NCBI GenBank assembly: GCA_036244855.1
Contig: BQKZ01000075.1
Coordinates: forward strand, 186,577-250,576
Direction of reading: 5' to 3'
Origin: Temnopleurus reevesii
Taxonomy: Eukaryota > Echinodermata > Echinoidea > Temnopleuroida > Temnopleuridae
Length of the DNA: 64,000 nt
Shown here: positions 43,319-54,100 of the stretch, piece after piece
How the letters are laid out: each line of letters starts with the position of its first letter
Position numbering within the stretch: the stretch's first letter is position 1
Notes under the pieces: generated by a model
Database searches by the model: none
What the model saw: only the letters and a program-made list of their open reading frames with translations
Told to the model about the DNA's origin: nothing
Position numbers and translations under genes: made by a program

Positions 43319-45760
43319 GAGGTAGATAGATAGATAGATAGATAGAGAGGTAGCATTTAATCACCATGTACCCAGCTATGGGACAGGCCTCCAAAATGTT
43401 TATAAAATGAAGAAAAAAATGAAAGTAAATATGATACAAACAAGTTTTATAAGTTTTACATTATGTGATTTGTTTTTCTCTCCCATCTAGGAACTGGGAT
43501 GTAATAGATGCTAAGCTGAGAGAGGTAGCATTAAATCACAATGGATAGACCTCTAGAATGTTTGTAAAATAAAAAAGTAAAGTGAAAGAAAATAAGATAC
43601 AAACAACTTTTTACATTATGTGATTTTTTATCTCCCATCTAGATACTGGGATGTGATAGATGCTAAGCTGAGAGAGGTCGCACTAAAACACCATGTACCA
43701 AGCTGTGGTTTTTTCAAAATGAAAAAGTAAAGTGAAAGAAAATAAGATACAAACAACTTTTTACATTATGTGATTTTTTATCTCCCATCTAGATACTGGG
43801 ATGTAATAGATGCTAAGCTGAGAGAGGTCGCACTAAAACACCATGTACCCAGCTGCGGTTTTTCAAAATGAAAAAGTAAAGTGAAAGAAAATAAGATACA
43901 AACAACTTTTTACATTATGTGATTTTTTTATCTCCCATCTAGGTACTGGGATGTAATAGATGCTAAGCTGAGAGAGGTGGCACTAAATCATCATGTCAAT
44001 GTCCGAGTCATGGGAAGCATCTGGAAACATACAGAGTCCGACATGAAGGTCTTGCTGCGATCATTAGCTGAGCTGGGTGCCTCTAAACAATTTAACATAC
44101 AAGTGGTAAAGATGATTTGTCTTCCTCAAACATTAATCCCAAACACATTTTGAAGAGTATTCTCCCCCTTGTTTTGCGCTATTGGGCTTCATCGCTGAGA
44201 GCTATCGCCACAACATTGCATGACAATTTTTTTCCTTCTCATTTTATTTTTAAGACCAAATGAGTAATTGTTAGGTACCAAATTACTATATTATACATGA
44301 ATTTAAACAATTTAACAGATCTTTAATCTAAAAATCAAAGTCAATGTCAATAGTACTCAGAGTCTAACTTCATACAGTATATCAAGGAATATTTTGTTTT
44401 TGAATCGTTAAAACGACTTTAATTGGTGCTGTTTTTTTTTTATTGATATGAGATTAACAAATTTTGTTTGAAAAAAGTATTTTAAAGGTAAATAAAAAAT
44501 TAGATGAAAGATATAACAAAAATTCAACATGTATTTTCAAAAGCATTTTTTATGCACTGGGAACATAGAGCTCTTCTTTTTCACTCTATCGTCTACGTTT
44601 TTGAAATTATTGATTATGTTGTTCTTGTCATGTCATACTGATTGCCTGTGATATATTTATGTTTAGAATTAAGACTTACTTATATAATCTTGAAAAGATC
44701 TTATTACAAGAGGCTTTTTCCTGTCTTCTTGACTTTCTCCCACCTTAGATACCTCAAATTTGTCAACTTTTCCATACTTTAATCCTTTGTTTTTCTCTTT
44801 TGTAGATATAATCTTGAAATGTATTTGACTATGAATTGTGTTTTTATTAAGTCTTAAATGTGATTCATGTTATTTCAATTCAAAGATTGACATGGTGTGT
44901 TTTTCAATTAAACCATTTAAAAACTGTTCTGAACTATCTATATTTTAATCCTCTTTTATGCCTTCATCTAGAAACTTTTCTGCGTGCCAGCATACACACC
45001 GGTAGAACATGAAATACCATATGCAAGAGTCAACCACAACAAGTATATGGTGACTGATAATGCTGCTTATATTGGTAAGATTAACCTTTATATACCTTTT
45101 TTTTATCAAATAAAGAGTTTTATTGAATAGAATTTAATTACATGTAGTATATAATGTGTTCTCAATTTTTAAGGTTCCTGTTGGGATGAATATAAATGTT
45201 TTTTAATTGACAAATTGTAAGATATTCAGTTTGACCTAACTTGTAATGAATGCAGAAATTAATCCATTGTATTTGCTCAATGCTTGATTTCGATTTGAAA
45301 TGATTTTGCCAAATGAAGTACCTTCTACTTGCACTATTTAAATTTTCACCTTTTCCCTCCCTTTTTGTTGATGTGTGGTACATGTAGTTAATTATTTTTA
45401 ATGTTGTTGGTTATTTCGGAAGTATTTCTGGTATGTTTCAAAATAATTTTTACATTTGTTCAAAATTGCATTATTATTTGGGGTTTTGACTGGTTCAAAG
45501 TTTGACAACTGACCAATCATGCCAAATACCATATTTTCTATCCACACTTTCCACTTTTTTATCCCTTTTCCCCAGGTACATCTAACTGGTCAGGTACTTA
45601 CTTCACTCTGACTGGTGGTGCAAGCTTAGTGGTCAACCAGACACTCGCTCAAATGACCACCAATGCTACCACGCTGCAGCAGCAACTTGCACAACTCTTT
45701 GACCGCGACTGGAATTCCATACATGCATTACCTGTACTTGGTAATGTGACATGCGTATGA
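36512..45760 (+). CDS. PLD3-like: PLD3/PLD4-like endolysosomal phospholipase D family protein (complete, 9 exons)
   Basis: Coding exons: 36512-36520, 37051-37256, 38290-38470, 39036-39293, 39722-39919, 42307-42446, 43943-44105, 44972-45074, 45576-45760. All junctions are GT-AG and in frame, giving 480 residues (human PLD3 is 490). Residues 1-32 are cytosolic; 33-55 form one membrane span ([17 protein letters not shown]), a type II layout; the rest is luminal with many N-glycosylation sequons. HKD motif 1 is His193, Lys195, Asp200 in [10 protein letters not shown], followed by [12 protein letters not shown] motif 2 is His407, Lys409, Asp414 in [10 protein letters not shown], followed by GTSNWSG. 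In mammals PLD3 and PLD4 are 5' exonucleases of the endolysosome that trim single-stranded nucleic acid; the same role is inferred here. PLD3 and PLD4 cannot be separated by reading alone. The second motif keeps Asp where human PLD3 has Glu as I recall. Intron 6 contains repeated copies of the exon 7 start. Confidence 0.94.
37051..37256 (+). CDS. PLD3-like: PLD3-like exon 2 (membrane anchor)
   Basis: Phase 0/2, acceptor TTTTTATTCAG, donor GTAAGA. Encodes the cytosolic tail, the membrane span and the luminal CNDPCT start. Confidence 0.9.
37339..37690 (+). mobile_element. TIR element in PLD3-like intron 2 with internal tandem duplication
   Basis: Left end TAGGCCGGTTTACTAA and right end TGGTAAACCCGCTTATTA are inverted repeats. 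Inside, a 117-bp block (37394-37510 and 37511-37627) is tandemly repeated with few changes (CTTGACAACC, GAGGC.TGCCAGGCATAGCA). A relative lies at 29862-30058. Confidence 0.75.
38290..38470 (+). CDS. PLD3-like: PLD3-like exon 3
   Basis: Phase 2/0. Reads [16 protein letters not shown] and [16 protein letters not shown], the first strand-helix of the PLD fold. Confidence 0.94.
38532..38705. mobile_element. MITE family G (copy 2), in PLD3-like intron 3
   Basis: TTGTTCAAAATCAACTGCAA and GATATGCGCATTTAACAAGA match the 14220-14381 element; the ends are decayed (GGGAATATTG, ACTACGCCCC). One internal AAATCAACTGC is duplicated. Confidence 0.7.
39036..39293 (+). CDS. PLD3-like: PLD3-like exon 4 (HKD motif 1)
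   Basis: 86 codons, phase 0/0. [12 protein letters not shown] through [10 protein letters not shown] and [13 protein letters not shown]. Confidence 0.95.
39722..39919 (+). CDS. PLD3-like: PLD3-like exon 5
   Basis: 66 codons, phase 0/0. [18 protein letters not shown] then [12 protein letters not shown] and PMELQLNGT. Confidence 0.95.
41605..41725 (+). repeat. Small dispersed repeat in PLD3-like intron 5
   Basis: CGGGCAAACAAAATTGAGCC and TGCCTGGTTGGGCAAGTAAT; inverted relative at 27866-27940. Confidence 0.45.
42307..42446 (+). CDS. PLD3-like: PLD3-like exon 6
   Basis: Phase 0/2. [19 protein letters not shown] and [14 protein letters not shown], start of the second PLD half; donor GTAAGA. Confidence 0.94.
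43087..43942 (+). repeat. Tandem copies of the exon 7 start with its 3' splice site
   Basis: CTCCCATCTAG followed by the exon start (ATACTGGGATGTAATAGATG) recurs with exon-like starts at 43269, 43491, 43643 and 43793 before the true exon at 43943; a poorer match is at 43087. The last three steps are 152, 150 and 150 bp. Each copy matches the exon for about 55 bp, then runs into repeated intron ending AAGATACAAACAACTTTTTA. The copies would reach stops and have no clear donor. Confidence 0.92.
43277..43354 (+). repeat. (GATA)n microsatellite inside a duplicated exon fragment
   Basis: Two AGATAGATAG blocks separated by GAGAGGT, arising within the first clear exon 7 copy (GGATGTATTAGATAG). Confidence 0.9.
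43943..44105 (+). CDS. PLD3-like: PLD3-like exon 7
   Basis: Phase 2/0. [20 protein letters not shown] then [19 protein letters not shown]; donor GTAAAG. This copy alone continues past the repeated start into the conserved second half. Confidence 0.94.
44972..45074 (+). CDS. PLD3-like: PLD3-like exon 8 (HKD motif 2)
   Basis: Phase 0/1. [10 protein letters not shown] then [20 protein letters not shown]. Confidence 0.95.
45576..45760 (+). CDS. PLD3-like: PLD3-like exon 9 (C terminus)
   Basis: 60 codons plus [23 protein letters not shown], a Gln-rich helix [13 protein letters not shown], ending NVTCV. Confidence 0.95.
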
Positions 45761-45770
45761 ATAAAATAAA
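45760..45770 (+). terminator. Candidate poly(A) signals at the PLD3-like stop
   Basis: Two overlapping AATAAA (45760-45765, 45765-45770); the first shares its A with the stop codon. If used, the 3' UTR would be extremely short; a later signal is also possible. Confidence 0.35.
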
Positions 45771-47490
45771 GTACTTTTTTATACTTGGGTGTATCCTGCC
45801 CAGTTTTACTCTGAAATAATGTCTATTTCTCAAAAATGTTTTTGAATTTTACTGAGGTATCAATATGCCTTTTTGAAAGAGAGCTGTGTTCGATGATCAA
45901 AGAGAGTGGATGAAGTAATGCAAAGATTTTTTTACAATTCGAGTATTTGTATAATCCTTGCAGACAATCGGTAGTTCGAGCATACATTTTTTATTTTGGA
46001 ACTGAGGTGTATATTCATACCAGTTATGTAATTATCATCTAATATCATATATGCCAAATTAGGGGGATCATAAAAAGGACTTAAATTCCTTTCCAGTCCT
46101 ACTTTTGTCCTGTTTTTAAGTCTTCCAGCACATGAGTCATCTGGTGGCTTGGAAGAGTTGTTGACTCTTCCATTTTTGCCAGAGTGCCATTGAATTGAAT
46201 TCAAGTCTTTATGAATGTTTGAATCAATATGCTGCTAGAATATATCTACCATGGGTAGTCTTTCACCAAAATATTTTTGAAGTTGAATAACTTTGTAAAT
46301 GTATGTGCCATAGAAATCAGATTTGCCGTCATTTATCACATGAACTTTGTTGTACCATTCTGAATTGAAGAAAGTCTTGCTGAACCTCTATCAGGTAAGG
46401 GACCCTTACTAAACTCTGCACGGAAACTGTATGCAGATTATCATCAATATGTCACTTGACTCTGCACTACATGGTGTTCATGATGTGTGTTTAATATTAA
46501 AGGCACTGTCACACATTGTAGTTGCCCCATTTAAAAATTCTCAAACCAAGCTGTCTGTCCTATCTAAATATATTCAGATAGATGAAAAATCAACAGAGGA
46601 TCCAAAAATAAAGAAAGTTATTCATGCACTATCAAGATATCTATGTATATTAAATTAAAGCGTCAGGATGACGCATTAATTCCTATACAAAGCCTATGGA
46701 GGAGACGTTTTAGATTTTCGGTTGTTTCAAGCACTTAACGTTGATTTTAAAGCCTAGTATTTTCCCAGTTTAGTTTATATGTACCATCAACCTTTCAGAT
46801 AACCTCTAGGATCTGGGAGTTGAGAATTTTTTAATGAAAACAATGTTAAACAATGGCTTTAAGGAATGAATTCACTGAATGTTGTCCTGCCTGTAGATGG
46901 CAGCTCAAGTAATGTCCATTCCCAGCTACTCAATAACATGACATCTTTATCTCCTTAATAAACCAATTATGTTACCAGTGAATAGACGATATGAGATTGG
47001 TCTAAAGTTGTCATGAATACAAGACTTAGAAAGAAGATGTCATATTTATCAGCTTGTCACTAGATATTAATGCATAGATGCCAATCATTCCAGAATATGA
47101 AAGAAATAAAAATTTAAAAAAAGAGAGAGAAAAAAAATTACAATAACCATGCTCTCAGCCGTTCTTTTGTGATGAAAGCCTTGAATTCATATAAAAATAG
47201 ACCTCTTGCATATTCCAAAATGGTTAGCCTCTCTGTAGTGCCTTTACATCAATGGTAATAGGAAATCTTATATAAGGATTTATTCATTATTATTGTGAAG
47301 TGTCTTTAAGCGTGTATTTATGATTATTTCTGCTGTGAAATCTGTCAAAAAGTTGATGAACTATGCAAATAAATCAGATGTGAGTGCAATTTTACACCAG
47401 GTTAAGAAGAATATTGTTTAATTATTATAATTTTATTCAATAAACTTATGCAATGACAATTTGCTATAAAGAGATCTGTTGTAACAATAT
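45771..47490. other. No gene recognised downstream of PLD3-like gene
   Basis: Probably 3' UTR then intergenic DNA. A 75-codon ORF at 46431-46658 lacks any family motif. Confidence 0.4.
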
Positions 47491-47493
47491 ACA

Positions 47494-47656
47494 GGTAACT
47501 CTGCCTAAGTCAAATCTCTTGGGACCATGGTAATCTGTTTAATTTCAAGAGAAACTTGACTTATAAATAAATAGATTAGGTTCTATGTGATTTATTCAAA
47601 AATATAGCATTAACTTGGGTTATTATTTGACCAGTTTGATCTACGCAGAGTTAACT
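47494..47656. mobile_element. MITE-like element (TAACTCTGC ends)
   Basis: Starts AGGTAACTCTGCCTAAGTCA and ends with ACGCAGAGTTAAC, giving short inverted ends. The first 30 bases, to TCTCTTGGGACCAT, recur at about 49996-50029. Confidence 0.55.
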
Positions 47657-47741
47657 AATTTATTTTTTTTTTAATATAAATCCTTGATAATAGAACCTTT
47701 GATGGTTAGAAACATTTTGTTATACCGAGTTCTGGACACTT

Positions 47742-47919
47742 AGGCCCCTGTTACACCGAAAAAAATAGCGACCCTGGGTCGGTTTCGGGTCGCTTTGGGG
47801 TAGGTGTCGGGTCGTTATTTTTTTGGTGTAAACATCGAAGAACCGACCTCAACCCGGCCCAGGGTCGCTCAAGCAAACCGATCCGAGACCACATCCCGAT
47901 ATGGTCTCGGGGCGGTTTC
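47742..47919. repeat. GGGTCG-rich repeat, cut by an N-gap
   Basis: GGCCCCTGTTACACCG then repeated CGGGTCG motifs and an inverted set (CGACCTCAACCCGG, CCCAGGGTCGCT). GC-rich against AT-rich flanks; likely the left part of an inverted-repeat element whose rest lies in the gap. Confidence 0.55.
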
Positions 47920-48601
47920 NNNNNNNNNNNNNNNNNNNNNNNNNNNNNNNNNNNNNNNNNNNNNNNNNNNNNNNNNNNNNNNNNNNNNNNNNNNNNNNNN
48001 NNNNNNNNNNNNNNNNNNNNNNNNNNNNNNNNNNNNNNNNNNNNNNNNNNNNNNNNNNNNNNNNNNNNNNNNNNNNNNNNNNNNNNNNNNNNNNNNNNNN
48101 NNNNNNNNNNNNNNNNNNNNNNNNNNNNNNNNNNNNNNNNNNNNNNNNNNNNNNNNNNNNNNNNNNNNNNNNNNNNNNNNNNNNNNNNNNNNNNNNNNNN
48201 NNNNNNNNNNNNNNNNNNNNNNNNNNNNNNNNNNNNNNNNNNNNNNNNNNNNNNNNNNNNNNNNNNNNNNNNNNNNNNNNNNNNNNNNNNNNNNNNNNNN
48301 NNNNNNNNNNNNNNNNNNNNNNNNNNNNNNNNNNNNNNNNNNNNNNNNNNNNNNNNNNNNNNNNNNNNNNNNNNNNNNNNNNNNNNNNNNNNNNNNNNNN
48401 NNNNNNNNNNNNNNNNNNNNNNNNNNNNNNNNNNNNNNNNNNNNNNNNNNNNNNNNNNNNNNNNNNNNNNNNNNNNNNNNNNNNNNNNNNNNNNNNNNNN
48501 NNNNNNNNNNNNNNNNNNNNNNNNNNNNNNNNNNNNNNNNNNNNNNNNNNNNNNNNNNNNNNNNNNNNNNNNNNNNNNNNNNNNNNNNNNNNNNNNNNNN
48601 N
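47920..48601. other. Assembly gap (682 N)
   Basis: Run of N followed by a C homopolymer. ORFs spanning it are artefacts. Confidence 0.99.
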
Positions 48602-50749
48602 CCCCCCCCCCCCCCGGCCTGATTAGGGTTAAATTGTTTGGTTTCCTTTTTGAGAAACCACCACAGAATAAACACGAAAAGAGACAAATACATTAATTTA
48701 ATAGATGTTGTCTTCCAGTCTCAAAAGTTTTGTAAATAATGGTTTGTTATAACAACTGCCTTAAACAATGTACTTTTTTATGTCCATTACATTTAGTTTT
48801 GACAATTATATACAGTTTTGCATTGTGTTTGTGTGCATAATGACTTATTACATGTATATATATTAGCTACCTTCGAATATGAACTTTGTACACATTTCTT
48901 TCATCAGACATTTGCATAATCATTAGTCATGATGTGTAGAATAGAAAATTTTCCAAAGATTTTTGCATTTATTTTTGTTCAAACAAACAGTCGACCACCA
49001 TTTTGAATATATTATGCTAGCATTGCCTTAAAGGTAGAATACTTTATTTTGCAGCCTAAAACTTGACTTTCCAAGATTGTTATGTTGAAATGTACTAAAT
49101 GTTAGAACTTATCACCAATCAATTAAGCACAAAGATTGGTCATGATAGGCGCATTCCAATAATAATTCTTCTATTCGGGCCTCAAACTTATGGACCGTGC
49201 ATTCAAAATTCAAAACGGCCGTTAATCCCTCGTTGACCAATAGCGCAAGAGTCTCTCTCAGTGCGTATTCCGCATGGTGTGGGAGTATATTGAAGTGCGC
49301 ACTGTATGTGCTCTTATGTTGTGTGTGTGTGTGTGTGTGTGTGGTACCGTAATACGCTAGGAGTATCGCAATACCGTTGGTGTCAAGAGGAATTATGATA
49401 GAATAGATTTTTATTTGAATTAAATATTCTGGACTGCATTCGACCAAAATACCTCACAGAGGTTATTATTTTGGCATATCTGAGGTACACAACAAGTTGT
49501 AAGCATAACCGTAATGTGTGCAAATATAGTTTTCTACCTTGAAGTACTAGAAATTCACAAAAAATGCTAGTTTTGTATGTTACATGTATGTTATATTTTT
49601 GCATGATACTTCAATTAATGTGATATTCTTGTGACTTATTTTAAAATGTGGACAAAAATGTCATGTTTGTTGATTTTCCCATTTTTTGGGGTGGGGGTAC
49701 CTTTTGTTTAACTTTATTTGAAAATTACTTAGGGTATTGTGTATCAGAAGAAAAAAAGTGCCTTAGTGTCTTTGCTACTGTTATTTTGGAAGATGCGTTT
49801 TTCCCTTTTTCTATATATTTGTATATTGATGTAATAATTTTAATACTTTTTTTTTCCAACAGAAGCATTTTTGTTTTCAAAACACCACTGCTGCCATTTA
49901 TCTTCACTGCAATAAGTTTATATCACTGTTTTTATTATTTAGTTTTGTTGAAAATAACCAATGTTAACACATTTTTGCTTGCTCTTTGCACCCTAGTAAC
50001 TCTGCCTAAGTCAAATCTCTTGGGACCATAGAAAGTGTTTGACAAACAAAAGGTAAATAATACAGTGTTTGTATGATTTTTTATTTAAAAAATTCTTTGT
50101 TTTGGGCCATTATTTGACTTTAAAAGGTTTGACTTTGTCACAGTTGACTATTTATCTTAACTGGTACATGTATATGAAGATACAGGTGATATTGAACAAA
50201 TGTTGACATATTTGTGGTCATCATGATCCTTTCAAAGAGAATCTGTACAAATTCATCTTTTGGTTTTGAATAAAAGCGGAAACAAAAATAAAGAATAGAT
50301 TTCATTCTCAATGTTTTACTGTATACAGTTAGATTCTTATTATATGCTCCTGCTTGTTGTGTTAACTCTTCTATTTAGTGACAATAAATTGTTTTAATGC
50401 AAACACCCTCTATCACCTTGTTTATAGTCCATGATCATAGCTCCCAAGCTACAACTGTCTTTGGTCTTGTTACACTTGATCAAGAGTAACAAAATTAATT
50501 CAGGATAGTCATTGGATCCCCAAACAGCTGAACAAAATCACAAGAAGAAGCAGAACAATAATTGTATGCTTTTTTGCAGAATAAAATATTTGTTTCAGCT
50601 CTTTGATGATTCCCATTTTTATTTCTACACACATTCATAACTATAGACCTATCCAATAATTCAATGTATTTGTAAAGGAAACGCCATTACTGCCATGTTC
50701 CCATCGTTGTTGGAGTTCAGTGATTGTATTCCCTGTGTGGTTTATCTCA
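48602..50749. other. No gene recognised; (TG)n at 49319-49343
   Basis: AT-rich. The ORF at 49648-50031 is hydrophobic by base composition only. 49996-50029 repeats the start of the 47494 element. Confidence 0.45.
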
Positions 50750-50872
50750 CTGTGAGCAGAAAGGACAAAGTACTGGGACAAAGTGAACAAATTCATTTAA
50801 GCTTTCACAATAGCCATCTAGATAGTGTTAATACTGAAATGGAGTTGTTAACTTTGTCCCTTCTGCTCACAG
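50750..50872. mobile_element. 123-bp inverted-repeat element
   Basis: CTGTGAGCAGAAAGGACAAA and TTTGTCCCTTCTGCTCACAG form 20-21 bp TIRs with one mismatch. A weaker relative (TGAGCAGAATGGACAAAG) lies near 40190 in PLD3-like intron 5. Confidence 0.75.
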
Positions 50873-50992
50873 ACTGTTCGCAGCCTATGGGAAGACATGT
50901 GTATAAATTGGGGATCTCTGCTCTACAGAGTCCGACTTTTCCCATCAGAGGTACATGGCACAAGTCTGCTGCCCTCATTTTTCAGTTTTAGG

Positions 50993-51158
50993 TGTGGTGC
51001 TACAAAGTTGCACTTGATCCACAAGCACCAATCGAAACCATTGCTTCATTCATGTATTGTAAAAAGTAAAGACGCTGCACAAGTGAAAAAGTGCGTTCCA
51101 ATCTGCAACTGATTTGCAGTTGATTTGTGATCAATTGCAACTTTGTAGCAGCACCCTC
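50993..51158. mobile_element. MITE family G (copy 3)
   Basis: GTGGTGCTACAAAGTTGCAC and TTGCAACTTTGTAGCAGCAC as inverted ends; the right arm GTGATCAATTGCAACTTT matches copies at 14220 and 38532. Confidence 0.7.
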
Positions 51159-54100
51159 TAAGTCTGCGGTTTTGTCTATTCCAGATGGTTGGCATCTCTA
51201 ATACAGTTACATCACATAGAAGAGTCAAAAGTAAACAAACCATTGGTCCTTGTTCTGTCATCTTTATTAATTAATTTTTAATAATATATATATATTTACA
51301 GTACGAATGTCTCCCAATGATTTCTAAATCATCTCTATCATATACACAGATACAGAAATAAACATAAATCTGAAAGAGACAAAACAATCAACAGTAATCA
51401 AAAGCTTCATCAAAACGATAATAAATAATTTAAAGTAATTCACTCTGAAGTAAACAGCGGCTAAGAGAAGCGTAAATCACTCCACGGTTGCCTGCAAAGG
51501 CAATTGGATCAGAACTAAAGCCAGACCCAAGGTATAGAATAAATGAAGCATAATTAAATATTTCTTTTTATACAAGTAGAAAATAGTTGCATCCAATATT
51601 TCTTATATCAGTCCGATATATGATTTTGGCTATGAATATATAGATTTTTATGTACAATCTTCTCTCGCTCTCATTGATTTTATAACCACACCATTTCTCA
51701 AGATACTTGAACATCAAAAACTTTCCCTAGCTTTTCAACCAGGAATAAAAAAAAAAATACTATTTTCATCCACAAATACCATTGAGAGAAGTTGACTGAA
51801 AACTGAATAGATTTGTAATATGTCATTGATACTTGTAATTCTAACTAAAATGAAAGGAAATAATAAGACAAAAAAGCTAAAAATGTGATATCATAGTATA
51901 GTTTTAGACACAATGAAATACAATGTACATGGGTCTCACATAAACAATGCTCAATATTTTGGATTTTCAACAAGCGATAACTGTTATATTCTACTTGAGT
52001 GAGCTGGGTAACAGTTTACAAAACATAATTGTGGAGGAGTTAGTTTAGCATACATCACCAATATTGTGGTATGCTATGGCACAGTCTAAACTGTAAATAC
52101 AGTACCACTTTTCGGGTAAAAAGAAAGTTATGACTCGCCATTTATTTTTTATTCCCATTTCCAATTCAATCAAATGAAACTAGCCGATGTTACCTTGGGA
52201 AACAATTGGTATCTGCTTGAGGAAAGATCAACTGTATTTATTCTCTACATCTTCCAAATTGAGTTGCACCATACAAAAAAAAGATGACAAGTTTACATTT
52301 AATTGTTCTCTTTGGACAAGACATAATGCCTAACTTGAAGCAATCATCTGATTAAATAATATTATTTAGAAGTAATGCACAATAATGTGCTATGCATAAA
52401 TGTGCGAGCCAGAAAAGTATTCTTTAGGTTGAAGATATTGACCATAAGATCTTATTGTACTATATTAAATTTGTGTGCCTTCAGTATCAGCTTTGTTATA
52501 CCATTACTTCAATTTGGTAGCTTACAAACATAATACATAATTGTATTTGCATGATATTCATTCCTTACAATGAAAAGAAAATTTATAAGGATCGCTATTC
52601 CTAATGCAACTTACAAAAACAAATCGCAACATATCAAATGGCCTGATCGTACAAACGAGTATAAGTAAGCATAAAGAGTAGTAGAGACTTGTGCATTAGC
52701 ACTAAATACATGTATGCATGATTTTGTCAACGAACTAAAATAGATAAAAAACTTGATTTCATCTGATAAAAATCATGATGCAAACTGAACAACCCTTTGA
52801 AACCCATGCTATGTGAAACACTATTTTATTCTCTTTTTAATTCATTATTACTATTATTCATGACCTTAAAACCTCTTGAGGATAAATCATTTTATTCTAT
52901 TTGCAAATTGTGCATGTCAATGGTAGAACCCCTTAACTATCAGTGAAAGCTAATTTACTGAAATGGCAAAGAACTTTCATTTTGGGAGCTATTCAATTTA
53001 TATAAGCACCCCAGGACACCCCAAAGACATTTGCAATGTTGGAACTGTGAACAACAAACTAAAAAGATTCGAAAGAACAAAAAAAAAGATGATATTTTTT
53101 CTTGCCAAGTATTTAACATTTTTTTAGCATAACATTGTGAAAAGCAGGACAGGGTAAGTATTGATCATTTCTCACTAAATGTAAAACTTATTCTGAAGAA
53201 TGCATCCTTACAAATCCAATTCTATCTCACAGCCTGTAATTGCCGAGTATATTTCAATCGTAAATATCCTTATTTGTCAACTTTCTACGGAAAAAGCTTA
53301 GCTACATTAGATCTTGTTCTAAAAATAGAATCTTGAGGGGTAAACATCTTTCTTGGTAAACCTGGTTGGGATTAAATATGAAATATTGATAACATGTACG
53401 CTATGTAGTGGGTGGATTGTTTGGACGACTAAAATACAAATAATCTGACACACAAAAAATTTGGAAGGGACATACTTAAAATAGAATTTCAAAGATAAGT
53501 TCAGTTTCTATTCAACTGCAAGTTACAATCATATTTTTGTTTATTCTAAGTTCTGAACAAGTATCCCATCTGCTGGTTCTCCATGTTTGAAAACAGCTGG
53601 AATTCTAGGATCAAGGTTTTGGCCCATACTTTTTCCTTGATTATGTCAAACAAATATATATACTACAAATAAACAAATTTAAAATCACCTCTCTCTGTTT
53701 TCATGTAAACGTTCATCCGCCTTTGGCAACATTGAAAATGCAAGAAAACAGAAAATTATTAATAATATAACATAATATCTAGTTTATAATATCTATGAAA
53801 GACAGATGCAAACAACTCAAAACTAAACATGAATAACCTCTACGGTTGACATTGACAATGATACCTTTGACTAATCAAGTGGTTTTAGGAGCATACATAC
53901 AAGAAAAAACTACCCAGATTCAAACACCACTGTTCGGACTGCTGTAATTTGTCAATACATTTGAATTGAAATTTGGATCACGATCCGAATTTTAATTTCG
54001 GTTGCTATGGTTCTGAGAAATCATTTTGTAAACTGTTGTGTGAAAGGTAAAGATATTTGAAAATTGTTGAATGTTCATCATCACAGTAATTATGTAGCCA

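Noticed and set aside
47804..48693. ORFs of about 240-275 codons on both strands
   Set aside because: They span the 682-N gap; only a few real codons at each end.
49648..50031. 127-codon hydrophobic ORF
   Set aside because: Phe/Leu/Ile richness follows T-rich composition; no conserved motif, and it overlaps a repeat at its 3' end.
50695..50991. 98-codon ORF
   Set aside because: Mostly made of the 50750-50872 inverted-repeat element.
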